Counted from the first letter of the stretch, positions 1 to 12,132 are shown. The stretch is 64,000 nucleotides of DNA from Glebionis coronaria (GCA_025667525.1 CM046878.1:574472868-574536867); one strand, 5' to 3'. The notes: generated by a model not told the origin, from the sequence alone. Numbers and translations: made by a program.

Positions 1-1094
1 ATGCGTAGGGTAATTTTCCTCATAAGGCTTAAGCTGCCGTGAAGCGTACGCGATCACTTTCCCATGTTGCATGAGAACACAGCCAAGTCCCTTCCCCGAT
101 GCATCACTGTAGATCGGAAATCCACCTGTACCAGATGGGAGAGTAAGAATCGGTGCAGATACTAACTTCTGCTTTAGGTATTCAAAACTCTTCTCTCGTT
201 CTTCAGTCCAAACGAATTTCTCCCCTTTCCGTATCATTTTGGTCAATGGTAGTGCTAAGCGGGAAAAGTTCTCCACGAACCTACGGTAATAACCATCTAA
301 GCCTAGGAAACTGCGGACTTCAGTCGCTGATGTCGGCCTTGGCCACTTGGTAATAGCCTCAAACTTCGCTGGATCCATCGTGATTCCTTCTGCTGATACA
401 ATGTGACCTAAGAATGCCACCTTGTCTAACCAGAACTCACACTTGGAGAATTTAGCATACAGCTGCTTCTGGCGAAGAATCTGTAGTACTGTACGAAGAT
501 GGTCTTCGTGTTCGTCCTTGAACTTAGAGAAAATCAGGATGTCGTCAATGAAGACAATGACGAACTTGTCTAAAAATTCATGGAAGATTCTGTTCATCAA
601 ATCCATGAACACTGTTGGAGCATTGGTAAGGCCAAGTGTCATGACTACAAATTCGTAGTGGCCATAGCATGTACGGAAAGCATTTTTGGCGATGTCCTGC
701 TCCTTAACCCATAGTTGATGATAGCCCGACCTAAGATCAATCTTGGAGAAATGTTTGGCCCCTTGGAGTTGGTCAAACAGATCATCTATACGTGGTAGTG
801 GATACCTATTCCTGATGGTAATCTTGTTGAGCTCACGATAGTCTATGCAAAGACGTATACTGCCGTCTTTCTTCTTAACGAATAAGACCGGTGCGCCCTA
901 TGGAGATGCGCTCGGTCGAATAAAGCCTCGTTCCAGAAGTTCTTGCAATTGATCCTTCAGTTCCTTCAACTCTATGGGATCCATGCGATAAGGAGCCTTG
1001 GAAATCGGCTCAGCTCCTGGGATGAGCTCGATATTAAATTCTACTTCACGTGCAGGTGGTATCCCAGAAGTTCTTCTAGAAATACATTTGGAAA
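1..1094 (-). pseudogene. gypsy pol: reverse transcriptase domain (broken)
   Basis: Conceptual minus-strand translation gives a gypsy reverse transcriptase: the FVKKKDGS block, DYRELNKIT, a [10 protein letters not shown] block and the catalytic [11 protein letters not shown] near 520-560, followed by the [15 protein letters not shown] connection region towards position 1. The enzyme would copy the element RNA in virus-like particles. Three lesions are visible: an in-frame TAA at the join with the protease ORF (about 1093), a one-base frameshift near 1065-1075, and TAG replacing a Trp codon at 898-900 (SP*GAPVLF). The C-terminal part is cut by the window edge. Not functional. Confidence 0.9.
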
Positions 1095-1895
1095 TTATGA
1101 CACTATCGGCTGATCCTGAATTGATGGGGATTCAGCATCCATGTCATGAACAGTAGCTAGATAACCCTCACAACCATGTGAAAGTAATGCACGTGCTTGT
1201 AGGGTTGATATGATTTGTACAGACCTACCGGGTACGAACACGTTGTGAATGTACTCTGGCGCATTAACATCACCGAAGATGACTCGATATGAATGGCATT
1301 CTATGGTAGCATGATGCTTGGATAGCAAATCCATGCCCAAAATCATGTCAAAATCATTCATGTCCAGCGGAAGTGCGTCAACAGGACGAACCTTGTCGTC
1401 AAACTCTAGGGGAAGGCTCTTGTACACATGAGTTATGCGTACAGAGTCTCTCAAAGGCGTGGAAATACTCAATATATTCTCTAGCGGCATGGGGAGTATC
1501 CTAACATTCTTGGCATAAGCAGTAGAAATGACCGAGTGAGTAGCACGCGTATCAAATAGAACACATGCAGCTTGACCATACATATACAAGATTCCAGTGA
1601 TGGTACCTATAGACTTGTTGGCCTGATCGCGAGATGTCGTGTAAACGCGTCCACTAGTAGGAGGTGGCTTGGTATCATCATGTCCCGATGTACCCTCCAT
1701 CTCGCCCTTACAGCAACCCTTCATGCGATGGCCAGGAAGACCACACTTGTAGCATGCGTCGTTGTCGCGGCGACATGGCCCTGGGTACCTACGGTGGCAA
1801 GTAGAGCAAAGAGGATGAGTATATCCTCCAGCAGGTGTCCTGACTGGCTGGGAGCCTGATAAAACAATATACATGAGACATGATAATAGGTACAA
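1095..1895 (-). pseudogene. gypsy gag C-terminus and aspartic protease
   Basis: A 266-codon open stretch. The N-terminal third carries cysteine-rich gag sequence and a nucleocapsid knuckle CYKCGLPGHRMKGC (CX2CX4HX4C). The middle is a retropepsin-like domain: the expected active-site triad Asp-Thr-Gly reads FDTRATHSVIS, so Gly is replaced by Arg, which should abolish catalysis. The later LGMDLLSKHHATIEC block matches the usual second half of plant gypsy proteases. The frame ends in TAA where the protease-RT linker (EFPNVF-type) would continue. The initial Met is only where the open frame begins; the true start is further upstream in gag. Confidence 0.85.
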
Positions 1896-3114
1896 AGGAC
1901 AATGCGGATAATCGTAAAATTGAATACCAGTGATAGTTGGACGGTTAAGCTGTGAACCTCTCTGGTTCTGGTCCCTCCCGTTACCATGATTCCTGGTAGA
2001 AGATTTGCTAATGTGTCAGAATTAAGAATTATAACATGTAATCATAAGAAAATGAGTAAGTATAAGGACCTGCTGCTGTTGGAGTGTCCAGCGTTGTTAC
2101 AGTAATTATCATTACCGCCACGCCTATCCGTAGCAGAACGGCCGTGAGTCTGACCGTTTCCCTTTGGCTGATTAGGTTGTTGCTGAGTAGTCGGCTGAGA
2201 CCGGTCCCTAGTCTTCAACCTGGAAGATACAATTTAAAGAGATGAAATATCGATATATACTGAAAGGATACAGATTTGTCACCGTTTGAATACGAATGAT
2301 TACCTCTTATCGGGTCTCTCTGCTTCCCCGAACTCATCTCTTTCCTGCAGCATCTCTAGCTTACGTGCTGTATCAGCCACTTGTGCCACCGTGTTTAACG
2401 TAGCACCTTCTAAGTTGTTGGCAATCATTGGAGAAAGAGCCTAACGAAAATGTTGTGCCTGCTCTTTAGTAGTGCCCGCGGTTGCTCTCAAGACACCAGC
2501 GAACCTAAGGAAACGCTGCATGAAATCATTGTTGTTTCCTCAGGTCGCTTTCTAATGGTGTAGTATTCTCTCGTGAGCCTATTCCTTCCTTCAGTGGGAA
2601 AGATGCGAGGTGGGGTAGGATAGTCCTTCAAGTCTGCATTAGCAGCTGCAACCATCTCCCCGTTATTGTGTGTGTTTACCATCTGACAGTTATAACATAA
2701 AATACATGATTAAACTGATCAAAACATAAATTATATACATGAAAAAATTTATACCAATAAATTATGAGAAAAATTTTATGCAGGAAAACTAGTACATGAA
2801 TGCATGATGCCATTTTATGAAAACTTTTGTATGCGCGAGAGTGAACGCCTATGGTCAGTTCACTCAAAAAAAAAGACATGGCGAGGGGACACCAATGGGT
2901 CGGTCCCAAATTTAAAAGTTTCAATAAAACACATGCGACTAAATAGGGCCAGTCATGTACCAACCATTACTTAGTCATAAACCTGCGACAATGACATATA
3001 TATGTATGCATGGAAATGATGAATGCATGAAAACCGACTGTCAGTTCTAGGAAGACCATAGTGACTACCCACTAATCACAGGTCGTGTTTTGAGAGCCTA
3101 AAGGTCGAAGTCTT
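1896..3114 (-). pseudogene. gypsy gag N-terminal part and leader, fragmented
   Basis: Minus-strand fragments of a gag polyprotein are recognisable but scattered over frames: an LSPMIANNLEGATLNTV stretch and TARKLEMLQERDEFGEAERP near 2300-2440, and LTREYYTIRKRPEETT near 2530-2600. No continuous frame connects them. The part next to the LTR (about 2700-3110) looks like untranslated leader. Function in the parent element would be the capsid; this copy cannot make it. Confidence 0.65.
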
Positions 3115-3127
3115 GGCTCTGATACCA
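3115..3127 (-). other. Primer binding site (initiator tRNA-Met type)
   Basis: The minus strand reads TGGTATCAGAGCC, complementary to the 3' end of plant initiator tRNA-Met, four bases inside the LTR end at 3132. This fixes the element's orientation and LTR edge. Confidence 0.9.
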
Positions 3128-3131
3128 TAAT

Positions 3132-6100
3132 TGTAACACCCCATTTTGATAAATGGAATGTCACGCGTGATTATGGCGTGTCATCAAAGCATACAAGGAT
3201 AAATGCATAAAACATTACATGACCATAAAGGAAATACCGGAATCAAACATCGGTACCCCAAAAGTAGAACTCATCACACACAAACATAAGTACTGTAAAT
3301 GAAAGGACTAAACAATGTCCATGGAAATGAGTATCAAAGTATAAAGAAATGCATAAATAAAGAAGGCTAAGAAGCTTCCAATCCATATGCATGTACGCTT
3401 AAAGTCTACGAGCCTCCCTGAGTACCTGCCGTTTTGGGAACATGAAAAGGAAAACGGCTGAGCATAACGCTCAGTGCATGCATATACAAGTAAAGCATGA
3501 ATAATATAAGCCTATAAGCATGAAGCAGCGGAAAATACTAAGTCCTGGATAACCTGGTTATATCTTCGTAAAACTGGTTTTATAGTTTGAAAAGCCTTAT
3601 GTTTATCTTGTAAAAACTGTTTAACATATTTACCATTAGCCAATGTAGGTCATGAATTATCCACGTGCATGAATACTTGTAGGGTGACCTCGTCATGCAA
3701 ATTAGAAGGGCTGCCTCTAATTTAATATACTGGTTTTGGGTAGGAGGGATCAGCTCCTTGTGAAGGATGCAAGGCAACACCACATTCACCTGAATAATCT
3801 GCTGAAAACATGTAAACTAGGATGCACCCATACGCCCCACCTGATAATAATAGTATGGCCAAAAGCTGAAAGGGACGCCACGAGCTATCACTCCGTTGTG
3901 GTGAAGTCATAACACTGGTGCCTCCAGTGTTATGGTTATGGTACCTCCATAACTAGGTGAAACTGGTCATGCATGTATATGACTTTAGGTATTCTAATTA
4001 AATATAAGCAATTCAAAAACATATAAAACATATACTAGGGAAAAAAGTTGGCTGCATACGGGAAATCCTAATAAGGAACAATGTCCATACTGAAAGGACG
4101 AAGAATCCATACCTTGTGTCCAGTGAACGAAGAAGACGAACGGAAGAGAGTCCTACTTCGGTATCACTAATGCTACATAAATACATACGTGTATAACTAT
4201 CTGATTACTGAGTACGTAACAGGTTTTATATCATGTCTTAGCTTGCTTTATATGTTCATGTCATGTTTTATTGATTTAAGCTTTATATTGTGTTTATCAT
4301 GTATTCTGTCTATTATGTTTAAGTATTTCTTATATTTCATGTATTATTATACTTGTTGTGTAATAATAAGTAACTTTCTAAAAATAGCAGGTTTCCAAAA
4401 ATAGAAAGTTTCCAAAAATAGAAAGTTTCCAAAAATAGAAAGTTTCTAAAATAGATTTACTGCTTAAAATAGATAAGTTTCTAAAAATAAAAAGTTTCCA
4501 AAAATAGATTAGCTACCTTAATTAAATAAGTTTCTAAAAATAGAAAGTTTCCATAAATAGACTAGCTGCCTTTATTAAGCTAATTATATAAGCTTAAGTG
4601 TTTACTGATTAATATACTAAGTCATGTAATTAAATAGTATAGTTTATTAATTATTTCGTGTGAATTAAATAAACTATAGGTTAAAGTATTTAATTAAATA
4701 TAACATGGTATAATTAAATAGAGGAGAAAAAATATTTAGGTTAAAACATGTATTATTATCTATTAATAATATAACCTAAGTCATGTAAATTAATTAATTA
4801 TAAGTCATGATTTTAATAATTAATTAATTATATAGTCTAAATAAGATGATAAATACTTAGGTTAAAATTCATGTATTAATAATAAAATTAATAACCTAAG
4901 TCATGTATAAATTAAATTAATCATGTACATGTTTTAATTAAGTTAATTTAATTCTTGTAAAAATAAATAAACTTGTAAAAATAAATAACCTTGTAAAAAC
5001 AACCCATGAACCGAACCCGTGTTTTATTCTAAACATGTGTGAACCGGACCGGTTTTAACACGTGAACCGGCAACCAAACGCGCCCTTGGCCTAAACTAGC
5101 CGCTGGCTAGCAAAAGTTCCCACCGGCTAGCTGGTGGTTACCCCTGCTGTCGCGGCTTGGGTTCCCCTGCTTTCCATATTTAGCCACCGGCTTAGGCCGG
5201 TGGTGGTTCTTTGTTTTAGCTGAGACCCCCCCCCCCCCCCCCCCGAGCCAAGACATACCCGACCGAGGTCGGGGTTCCTCTTTTCCCTACTGCCGAGACA
5301 CAAGACACCACACCGAGACCTTGAGTTCTCGGTTGGTGCGAATCAAAAACAAACCGAGACCCCCTTGGGGCTAGGTTCTTGCGTCGGCCACAAACAAACA
5401 CCCCTTAGACCCTTAATTAATTTTACCCCCATGATTAATTAACATGTGTTTACTTTTTTTTAAAACATTCATGATTCATGTGTTCTTGATTTAAATAAAA
5501 ACATAAAAAGAAAAAGGTTTAGGGTTATACCGATCACGTGAATCAAAGGATGATGAACACACTAACACACTTGCAATAGATCAATCACCAAAATCACCCA
5601 AACACACCTTTGGTGTATGTTATACCCGACGGCCAAAGGAGGAGAAAGAAATGGTTTTAGGGTTTTGATTATTTTTTAATTCTTGTTATTATGAAAAATA
5701 ATCTTTCCCTTAATTTCATGTTTAGTAAAAATCAATGGGCTTGGCCCTTGGTCTTGCTTCTAGCCGCGGGTAAGGGGCCCACATAGGGGTAACCCATATG
5801 TTTTCCGTGTCTAATATTTAGTGTGTTCTCGTGTTCGTGTTTTACGTGATTTAAATAGTTATCGTTCGTGTCTTATTATATTTATCATGATCTTAATAAA
5901 TATACATAAATACGTAATACTAAGCTCGTGATTATGTACGTTCATGATTTCATGTTCGTATGTTCGTGATTATAATTATTATTGAAATAATTATCGTGTC
6001 TTAATACGTAATAAATACTTATCGTGTTATAACACGTATGTAATACTTGTAATTCTTGTTCGTGAAACATAAACATGCTATAAAAGGAAAGTTCTAATCA

Positions 6101-6167
6101 TGTACGTATGATCGTAAGGGTACTATTCATGGTAAAAGCATGCGGGTTTTACAAAGAGAGTGTGACA
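3132..6167 (-). repeat. 5' LTR of the gypsy element, about 3.0 kb
   Basis: On the plus strand it runs from TGTAACACCCC to GTGTGACA, that is TGTCACAC...GGGTGTTACA in element orientation. It holds no long ORF. Notable contents are a degenerate 17-20 bp tandem repeat (4385-4560), very AT-rich stretches and an 18-base C run at about 5225-5244. The second LTR lies outside the window, so the outer edge rests on the TG..CA ends and on the abrupt start of LINE coding sequence at 6168. Confidence 0.8.
4385..4560. repeat. Short tandem repeat inside the LTR (AAAGTTTCCAAAAATAG unit)
   Basis: Repeats of AGTTTCCAAAAATAGAA with small variations (AGTTTCTAAAAATAG) occur head to tail about eight times. No coding potential. 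Confidence 0.8.
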
Positions 6168-7896
6168 TAATATTGGTAATGCTAAAGAGACTTCTATGTG
6201 GTTTGACTATTGGTATGAAATTGGTCCTTTATGCAAGATTGTGCCTAACGGGAGTCTCTATAAGGCAAGAATTCCTAGGGACATGGTGGTAGCATATAGG
6301 TTGAGTAATAGGGCTTGGAAATGGTTAGATGAGTGGAATCAGCTGTACCTAGAAATGATGCAAATTCCTGTTCCAATGTTGAATAATGAGAAGATGGACT
6401 GGTTGGTATGGGGGAACAAGGAGAATAACAAATGCAAGTTTAGTATTAAGGAAGTATATAAAGATCTAAGAATGGAAACTAGTGAAGTCAAATGGCTAAA
6501 CTGGTTTGGTATGCTCACTGCATTCCCAAACAAGCTTTCATTCTTTGGTTGGCACTATAAGGGAAGCTTATGACTTGTGAGAGAATTGTTAAATGGGGCT
6601 TATTTGATACGTCAATTTGTATGTTATGCAAGAAATGTGAAGAGACTCATGATTATCTATTTTCAACTGTGAGTACTCTAAAGCTACTTGGTCTACAATA
6701 ATGAATAAGATGGAGTTTGCTAGCTATGCTACTAATTGGGAAGATACCATTAAGGAATTGGCAAATAAGCCAAATGAAAGGAGCATATGGAGCATTGTTA
6801 GAAGATTGTGTTTAGCAACCACCCACTGTTTATGCTATATGGAGGGAAAGGAAAGTAGGATTTTTAGGGATGAATTATGATCAGAAATTGGTGTTAGAAA
6901 GAATTTGTGAGACTATTAGGTTCAAGTTTATGCGTATAAAGGTTCAAAACTCTATTGTTGTATCGCAAGTGGAAAGGAAATGGAATATAAATCTCAAAAT
7001 CTAATAACATAGTTCTCTTCGGGTGTTTGGGATAACAATTCAGAAAGTATGCTAGATGGTTTATTCTAAACATTCAACAATTGTTTTTAGTATGCAAACC
7101 ATCACAATGGTTGGAACCTTGTATCTTGGAGTTTACCTCGACATATGTTTCTTTATGACCCTAATAGTTTTGTCAGATTGGCCTAAGGGGGTCTGCTATT
7201 TCTATTTGGGACATAACTTTGCACAAGTTGATGTACCATAAGGAAGTGTCTAACATTATGAAAGGTAGATGGTTTGGGTGAGCAATGCATGTTGGGTAGA
7301 ATAGAGAGTGATGCAAGATGGCACTTATTGGTCTATCAATGCATTGCTACAGGAGGTTAGGATGGTTCTTCTTTAGGGTGTGTGTTTTCTGGTTTAGTGA
7401 TGCCCTTTCCTATGTATTGTCTAGACTAGTAAGTGAGGTTGGAACTACTTGCTAGTTTTGTTTACTTTCATGAGGGAGGAAATGTAGCTAGACTGGAAGA
7501 GCCCCCAAAGTAAGAGTGAATAGATGATTTATTCTTCATGATGATGCCTAAGGAAGGGGCAAGTTGTGCTTGTTGTAGATGATGGATGAACGACCATTTG
7601 CTTCCTTTCAAAGGAAATGTAGTCATAGGAATAATGTACGGTGATGTTGGTGAACCTCAAGGGGGAGCACCTTGCTCTGCCTTTCTCTAGGGGAATGGTC
7701 TCCACCAGAAGATAATTAATGTTTTATCAGAAGAATATTGTATTGAAGCATCCGAGAAATATTTGTTTTATCTAGTCTTGAATATTTTGGAAGAATGTAT
7801 ATATGATATCTTCTGAATTGATTTAGGCATGTCTAAATTTTTCTTGTTTGTAACAGCCTGTAATATTAATGAAAGTTCACCAGTTTCAACAAAAAG
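6168..7896 (+). mobile_element. LINE (non-LTR retrotransposon) 3' fragment
   Basis: The fragment starts at the gypsy LTR edge inside the C-terminal part of LINE ORF2 and ends in a short A run after TTAATGAAAGTTCACCAG (about 7862-7896), typical of a plant LINE 3' end. The 7005-7896 part has no open frame and is taken as decayed 3' sequence. The upstream part of the LINE is not in the window, presumably on the far side of the gypsy insertion. Confidence 0.75.
6171..7004 (+). pseudogene. LINE ORF2 C-terminus with zf-RVT domain, frameshifted
   Basis: The reading NIGNAKETSMWFDYWYEIG is the post-RT region of plant LINE ORF2. It continues through FSIKEVYKDLR and WFGMLTAFPNKLSFFGWH to a zinc-binding module (zf-RVT), whose cysteines lie in CMLCKKCEETHDYLF. 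The frame shifts by one base near 6560 (GSL* in one frame, KLMTCERIVKWGLF in the next), with further decay after about 6690. The final reading ...VERKWNINLKI ends in TAA at 7002-7004. In a complete LINE this domain helps target-primed reverse transcription. Broken and without its RT, it is inert. Confidence 0.75.
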
Positions 7897-7947
7897 GTGT
7901 GGACTATATTAAGGTATGAGTAAGGATCTAATAATAAATGGAATTAA

Positions 7948-8336
7948 AATCAATGTTTTGAAACTCGGGTCTTAAATCGACCCGGTCGAGTCCCCGGGTT
8001 AACCCGGTTTTCTATAAAAATGAAAATTTATTTTTAATAATTTACAAAAATTATACATAAAAACCATAAAATTTTCGTATATTAAAGATCTAAATTGTTT
8101 ACAACCAATATAATATATAAAAATAAAATTCTGACGCGCGTACGTAAAATTTATATATCTAAAAAGAAACCTAAAAAATCGAAATCCGTCCGGGTCTTGA
8201 TAACCGGGTTGACCCGAGTCACCCCAAACCCGGCGGATCGAGCTGGGTTTCGAAAATGTGAAACTCGGGGTAATATGACCTGTTTTTTCGAACGGAACCG
8301 GATCAACCGATTGACCCGGGTTTCAAAACATTGATT
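7948..8336. mobile_element. Foldback/MITE-like element with ~24-bp TIRs
   Basis: Left end AATCAATGTTTTGAAACTCG and the reverse complement of the right end (AATCAATGTTTTGAAACCCG) match over about 24 bp with one difference. Interior ends are rich in CCCGG and AACCCGG blocks that fold back on each other; the centre is AT-rich. ATTAAA occurs on both sides but no clean target duplication can be fixed, so the superfamily is not assigned. A diverged inverted relative lies at 9322-9590. Confidence 0.7.
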
Positions 8337-8468
8337 AAATGAGATGAATAAGAAGGTAGTTTTAGGCACATATTTCAGATAAAGATGAAAAATTTAAAAG
8401 AATATGTTCTGAACTTATAAGTGAAATACGTGGTTGTGATTTATTCTTATTCTTCACATTTTAGTTAA

Positions 8469-9194
8469 GATTTAAGTTCATTTGGATACCAAACTTTATT
8501 TGGATACTAAGGGACTAATCTCCACCACTTATCTCCATCTTAATCTAATGGATAAGATTAAACATAAAACCAATTTCCTCTTTTTTTTCAAACATTAATA
8601 TCTTTTAAACCGTTAATCGTTATACGAAAAAAAATATACCATTACGACGGGCATTTAATTATGTTTCTACAGATATGCTATATGATATACTTTCGACAAA
8701 TTATTTTTTTTTGTTTTTTCCGTAATTTATCATATATGATACTGAATATCATATATGATAGTAACACTGGTATCATATATGATATAACTTATCATATATG
8801 ATATAAACCAATATCATATGATATAAACCAATATCATATGATATAAACCAATATCATATATGATTCTGTAATAATTTGTAACTTAACACTAATATCATAT
8901 ATGATAAAACACTATTATCATATATGATATTTTACGCAAATTAAAAAAAAAACGATTTTTTTTTTCTTCAAAAGTATATCATATTGCATATCTGTACAAA
9001 GCTAATTAAATGCTCGTCGCGATGGTATATTTTTTTCCGTTTAACACTTAACGGTTTAAAAGATATTTAAGTTTTAAAAATAAGTGAAATAATTAAATAC
9101 TTTTAATCTCAACCATTAGATATGATGAGGATGGATGGTGAGGATGAGTCCCTTAGTATACATGATAGATATAGTATCCAAAATAACTTAACTC
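8469..9194. mobile_element. Mutator-like foldback element rich in ATCATATATGAT
   Basis: Long inverted arms: 8469-8720 (GATTTAAGTTCATTTGGATA...) and 8945-9194 (reverse complement GAGTTAAGTTATTTTGGATA...) match over roughly 250 bp, including the shared blocks TCTTTTAAACCGTTAA, AAAAATATACCAT and GCATTTAATTA. The loop (8725-8940) carries about seven copies of the 12-bp palindrome ATCATATATGAT plus shortened ATCATATGAT variants in a 20-bp tandem repeat. The termini match those of the 9674-12132 element, which has a 9-bp duplication; none is clear here. No coding sequence. Confidence 0.75.
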
Positions 9195-9321
9195 AATTAA
9201 TTATTGAAAACTTAAACATTTTTATTGTACTTCATTTTGTATTTTATTGTGTTTATGTTATCGTTTACATGAAGTTTTTGCACATATTAATTTACGTATT
9301 TATATATATATGATATTAGAA

Positions 9322-9590
9322 TCGATGTTTTCAAATATGAGTCGATTTGGTTCCGGTCGAAAATGGGTCATTTTGAATTGGGTTTTACATTTTCGAAACC
9401 CGGCTAAACCCGGCCGGGTTTTGATTTTTCTGATTTTTTACAGAAAAATATTTAAATTTTACATATTTACGATACATATTATATTGTTAGTAAACAATTT
9501 ATATCTTCAATATACGGAAATCTTTATGGTTTTTATATATAATTTTTTTCCAATTATTAAAAATATCAATAACTCTATACATAGTAGAGA
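9322..9590. mobile_element. Diverged, inverted copy of the 7948-8336 element
   Basis: Starts ATCGATGTTTTCAAATATGAGTCG, contains AAACCCGGCTAAACCCGGCCG, then aligns in reverse orientation to the AT-rich centre of the 7948 element (shared AATATACG, CTTTATGGTTTTTAT and AAACAATTTA blocks). The far terminus is missing. Confidence 0.6.
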
Positions 9591-9673
9591 ATTTTATTTA
9601 CCAACCCGTCTATGCGCGACGTTGAAAAGTAGTATTCAAATGCGTGAGCTTGTATTAGAAACTTATAGTTTGG

Positions 9674-12132
9674 GATTTAAGTTCTTTTGGATACCAAAGT
9701 TTTCTAGGATACAAGGGGACTCATCCCCACCATCCATCTCCATCTCATTCAAGGGCTGAGATTAAATCCCCAATTTACACAACTTTCTCCTTTCTTTCTC
9801 ATAAAAACACACACCCCGTTCTTTCACTTCTCTCTCTCTACCCCGATCTACTTTCTCTCTCTAAAATTTGAAGCGAACAATCACAACATCATCATGAATC
9901 CATCACAATCGATTAATTAGATCGATTACTTAACACGAATTCATTTCAGGTTTGTATTCTTATAATCTATGCTTATTTTTTTTAGCTTATTTGATTTTGA
10001 ATAAGCTTATTAATTTATTTTCATTAGCTTTTTTGAACGAAATATGCCGATTGATAGTTCTTATTTTGATCGAATTATTCCGATTGATTGTTCTTATTTT
10101 GATCAATTTATTCTAATTAGCTTTTAATTAGGTGATTTATGTGAATAAGCTTATTTGTTTGAATAAGATTTTTAATTAGATGAGAGTTATAAATAATCTT
10201 GAGAATTAGATAGGAGTTATGTGAATAAGCTTACAAATTACACGAGAGTTATGAATAAGCTAGCTTATTAGCTTATGTTGACAAATCGTAAGGTATTTTA
10301 TGTAAGTTGGATTAAGTTTGCTGATGTAGGCTGCAATAAGCTTGATATATCATGTATGATATATATATATATCATATATGATATATCATCACTTTTCATA
10401 TATGATAGATATATCATATATGATAACTGATGATATATCATATATGATATAACTATCATATATGATATATCAAATAAACCATAGGAAAAAACAGATTATG
10501 TATGAGTATTTTTTAGAAAATCAATATAAACTCTTGAAACTTGTCTTCTATCATATATATGAGTAATTTATTTTGGTGTTAAAATGTTGCATAATATGTT
10601 CTTTTTATATTTTATAAATGCAGTCAGACAGAGATGGTGCGATTGGCAGCTTTGTAGCAAAGCAGAGAGGGGTGTTGATTATAACAAGAGGATGTGCATG
10701 GATATGTTTTAAGGATCAAGACGGAGTAGGCGTTGTTCATGAATTCATCATTTGATAATCTGTTTTTTTTTGCATTTTTTGATTTTGTATAAATTGTTAT
10801 CATATATGATATCAGAGGTATATCATATATGATTTTACATTAGGTTACGTTCGGTTTGAATTATCATATATGATTCTGTTCAAAAGTACATTTTTATGTT
10901 ATGAACAAGTGTTTGATTATTAATTGTGCATACTCTTTGTTGTAATCATGAATTCATCAGATTCTTTATTTAATAAATCCAAGTTTTTCTTGAGTGTCAT
11001 ATATGATAATGCATGATCATATACTCCGTATGACTTATTTATAAAAACCATCATGACATAATACCAAGAAAGTTAAATCATATTAACAAGATGTTGTACG
11101 AGATACCAATTGATTACAAAATCGTCCATATACTTCAAAACTCCATTAGGAGATTACAAGAAAAAAACAAACAATAAACGTAAAAGAAAAATTCACGAGC
11201 TTATTCATTAAGCTTCTTGGCCTTTTGGATGCTTGTAATGTTCAACACGCCTTGTAAACAACCTTCTCTACACAAAAAAAAAGATTTAATTCAATTTTCA
11301 AGCACATAATCATATATGATATATTTGATCATATATGATATTTAGCGTATATCATATATGATATAGCATATCATATATGATACTTCATTAGCAAGTCATA
11401 CTAAATATGTTCAGCCAGATTAATCCATTAAAAAAAGAGTTAATTCAATTTTCAACCACATTATCATATATGATATATCTCATCATATATGATATTTTAG
11501 CTTATATCATATATGATATAGTATATCATATATGATACTTCACAAACAGGTTACACTAAATATGTTCAGCGAGATTAAGCTAAAAAACCTTATAATTCAT
11601 GAAAATAAGCTAATAAGTTAGCTTATAATTCATCATAATAAAGGTGATGATTATCAATAAGCTTATTCACATTAAGCATCAAGTTACCTTATCATTTGAC
11701 ATGTTAAATTCATGTAACTTATCAAATAAGCTATAAAAAATAAGATGAGTTATAAGCTTATTCACATCGAATAAGCTAAAAAAGATGAAGTCAAAACAGA
11801 TCGAATGAACTTTACCTTATTTATGAAGAGGATGATCGATTTGTGACGGTGATGATCGATGGATTTGATGTTTGTGTTGATAAATTAAGATGTAAATATG
11901 TGTGGGTGTGTGTGTGTGTGTGTTTGTGTGTGTTTTAGAGAGAAGAAGAAGAAGAAATCGATCCCAGATCTGTGAGAGTGGTAGGTGGTGTTAGTTGGAA
12001 GGGGTAAAATGACGAAACTACCCTTCCGCTTTTTTTTGTCTTTAATATGGGTTGTTGGATAAGATGAGATGGACGGTCCAGATTTGTCCCCTTGTATCCA
12101 AAGGATACAAGGTATCTTAAATAACCGGACTC
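9674..12132. mobile_element. Non-autonomous Mutator-like element with 9-bp TSD ATAGTTTGG
   Basis: Both flanks carry ATAGTTTGG (9665-9673 and 12133-12141), a 9-bp duplication characteristic of Mutator-like elements. Ends are imperfect ~90-bp TIRs sharing GGATACAAGGGGAC, CATCTCAT and ATTAAA. No transposase frame is seen. Each end has a CT-rich leader-like tract (9800-9900 plus strand; 11930-11990 minus strand, with a TG microsatellite at 11900-11930), and a short transcript-like stretch lies at 10621-10755 behind a possible acceptor ATGCAG. About 16 ATCATATATGAT palindromes are spread through the interior (10360-10465, 10797-10875, 11305-11385, 11462-11540). Confidence 0.8.
11284..11580. repeat. 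Tandem duplication carrying palindromes
   Basis: 11284-11435 (TTTAATTCAATTTTCAAGC ... ATGTTCAGCCAGATTAA) is repeated with about 10% change at 11440-11580. Each unit carries four ATCATATATGAT copies. Confidence 0.75.

Larger units (their letters stand above)
1..6167 (-). mobile_element. Ty3/gypsy LTR retrotransposon, 5' part, decayed
   Basis: Read on the minus strand, this is the 5' portion of a gypsy element: 5' LTR (3132-6167), tRNA-Met primer site (3115-3127), gag with zinc knuckle, aspartic protease and reverse transcriptase running off the window's left edge. RNase H, integrase and the 3' LTR are outside. The order protease-RT in one pol reading, the CX2CX4HX4C knuckle and the long LTR ending TGTTACA fit plant gypsy elements of the chromovirus/Tekay type, but no chromodomain is visible so the lineage is inference. 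The outer LTR edge touches LINE sequence directly, so this element inserted into a LINE; a 5-bp duplication would be TAATA but the partner lies outside. Confidence 0.9.

Noticed and set aside
5225..5244. Long C run as a biological feature
   Set aside because: Simple homopolymer in an LTR, of uncertain true length; likewise the G run at 49874-49888.
10621..10755. Captured host exon in the Mutator-like element
   Set aside because: A splice-acceptor-like ATGCAG precedes it, but the reading is short and matches no family I recognise; kept only as a remark.
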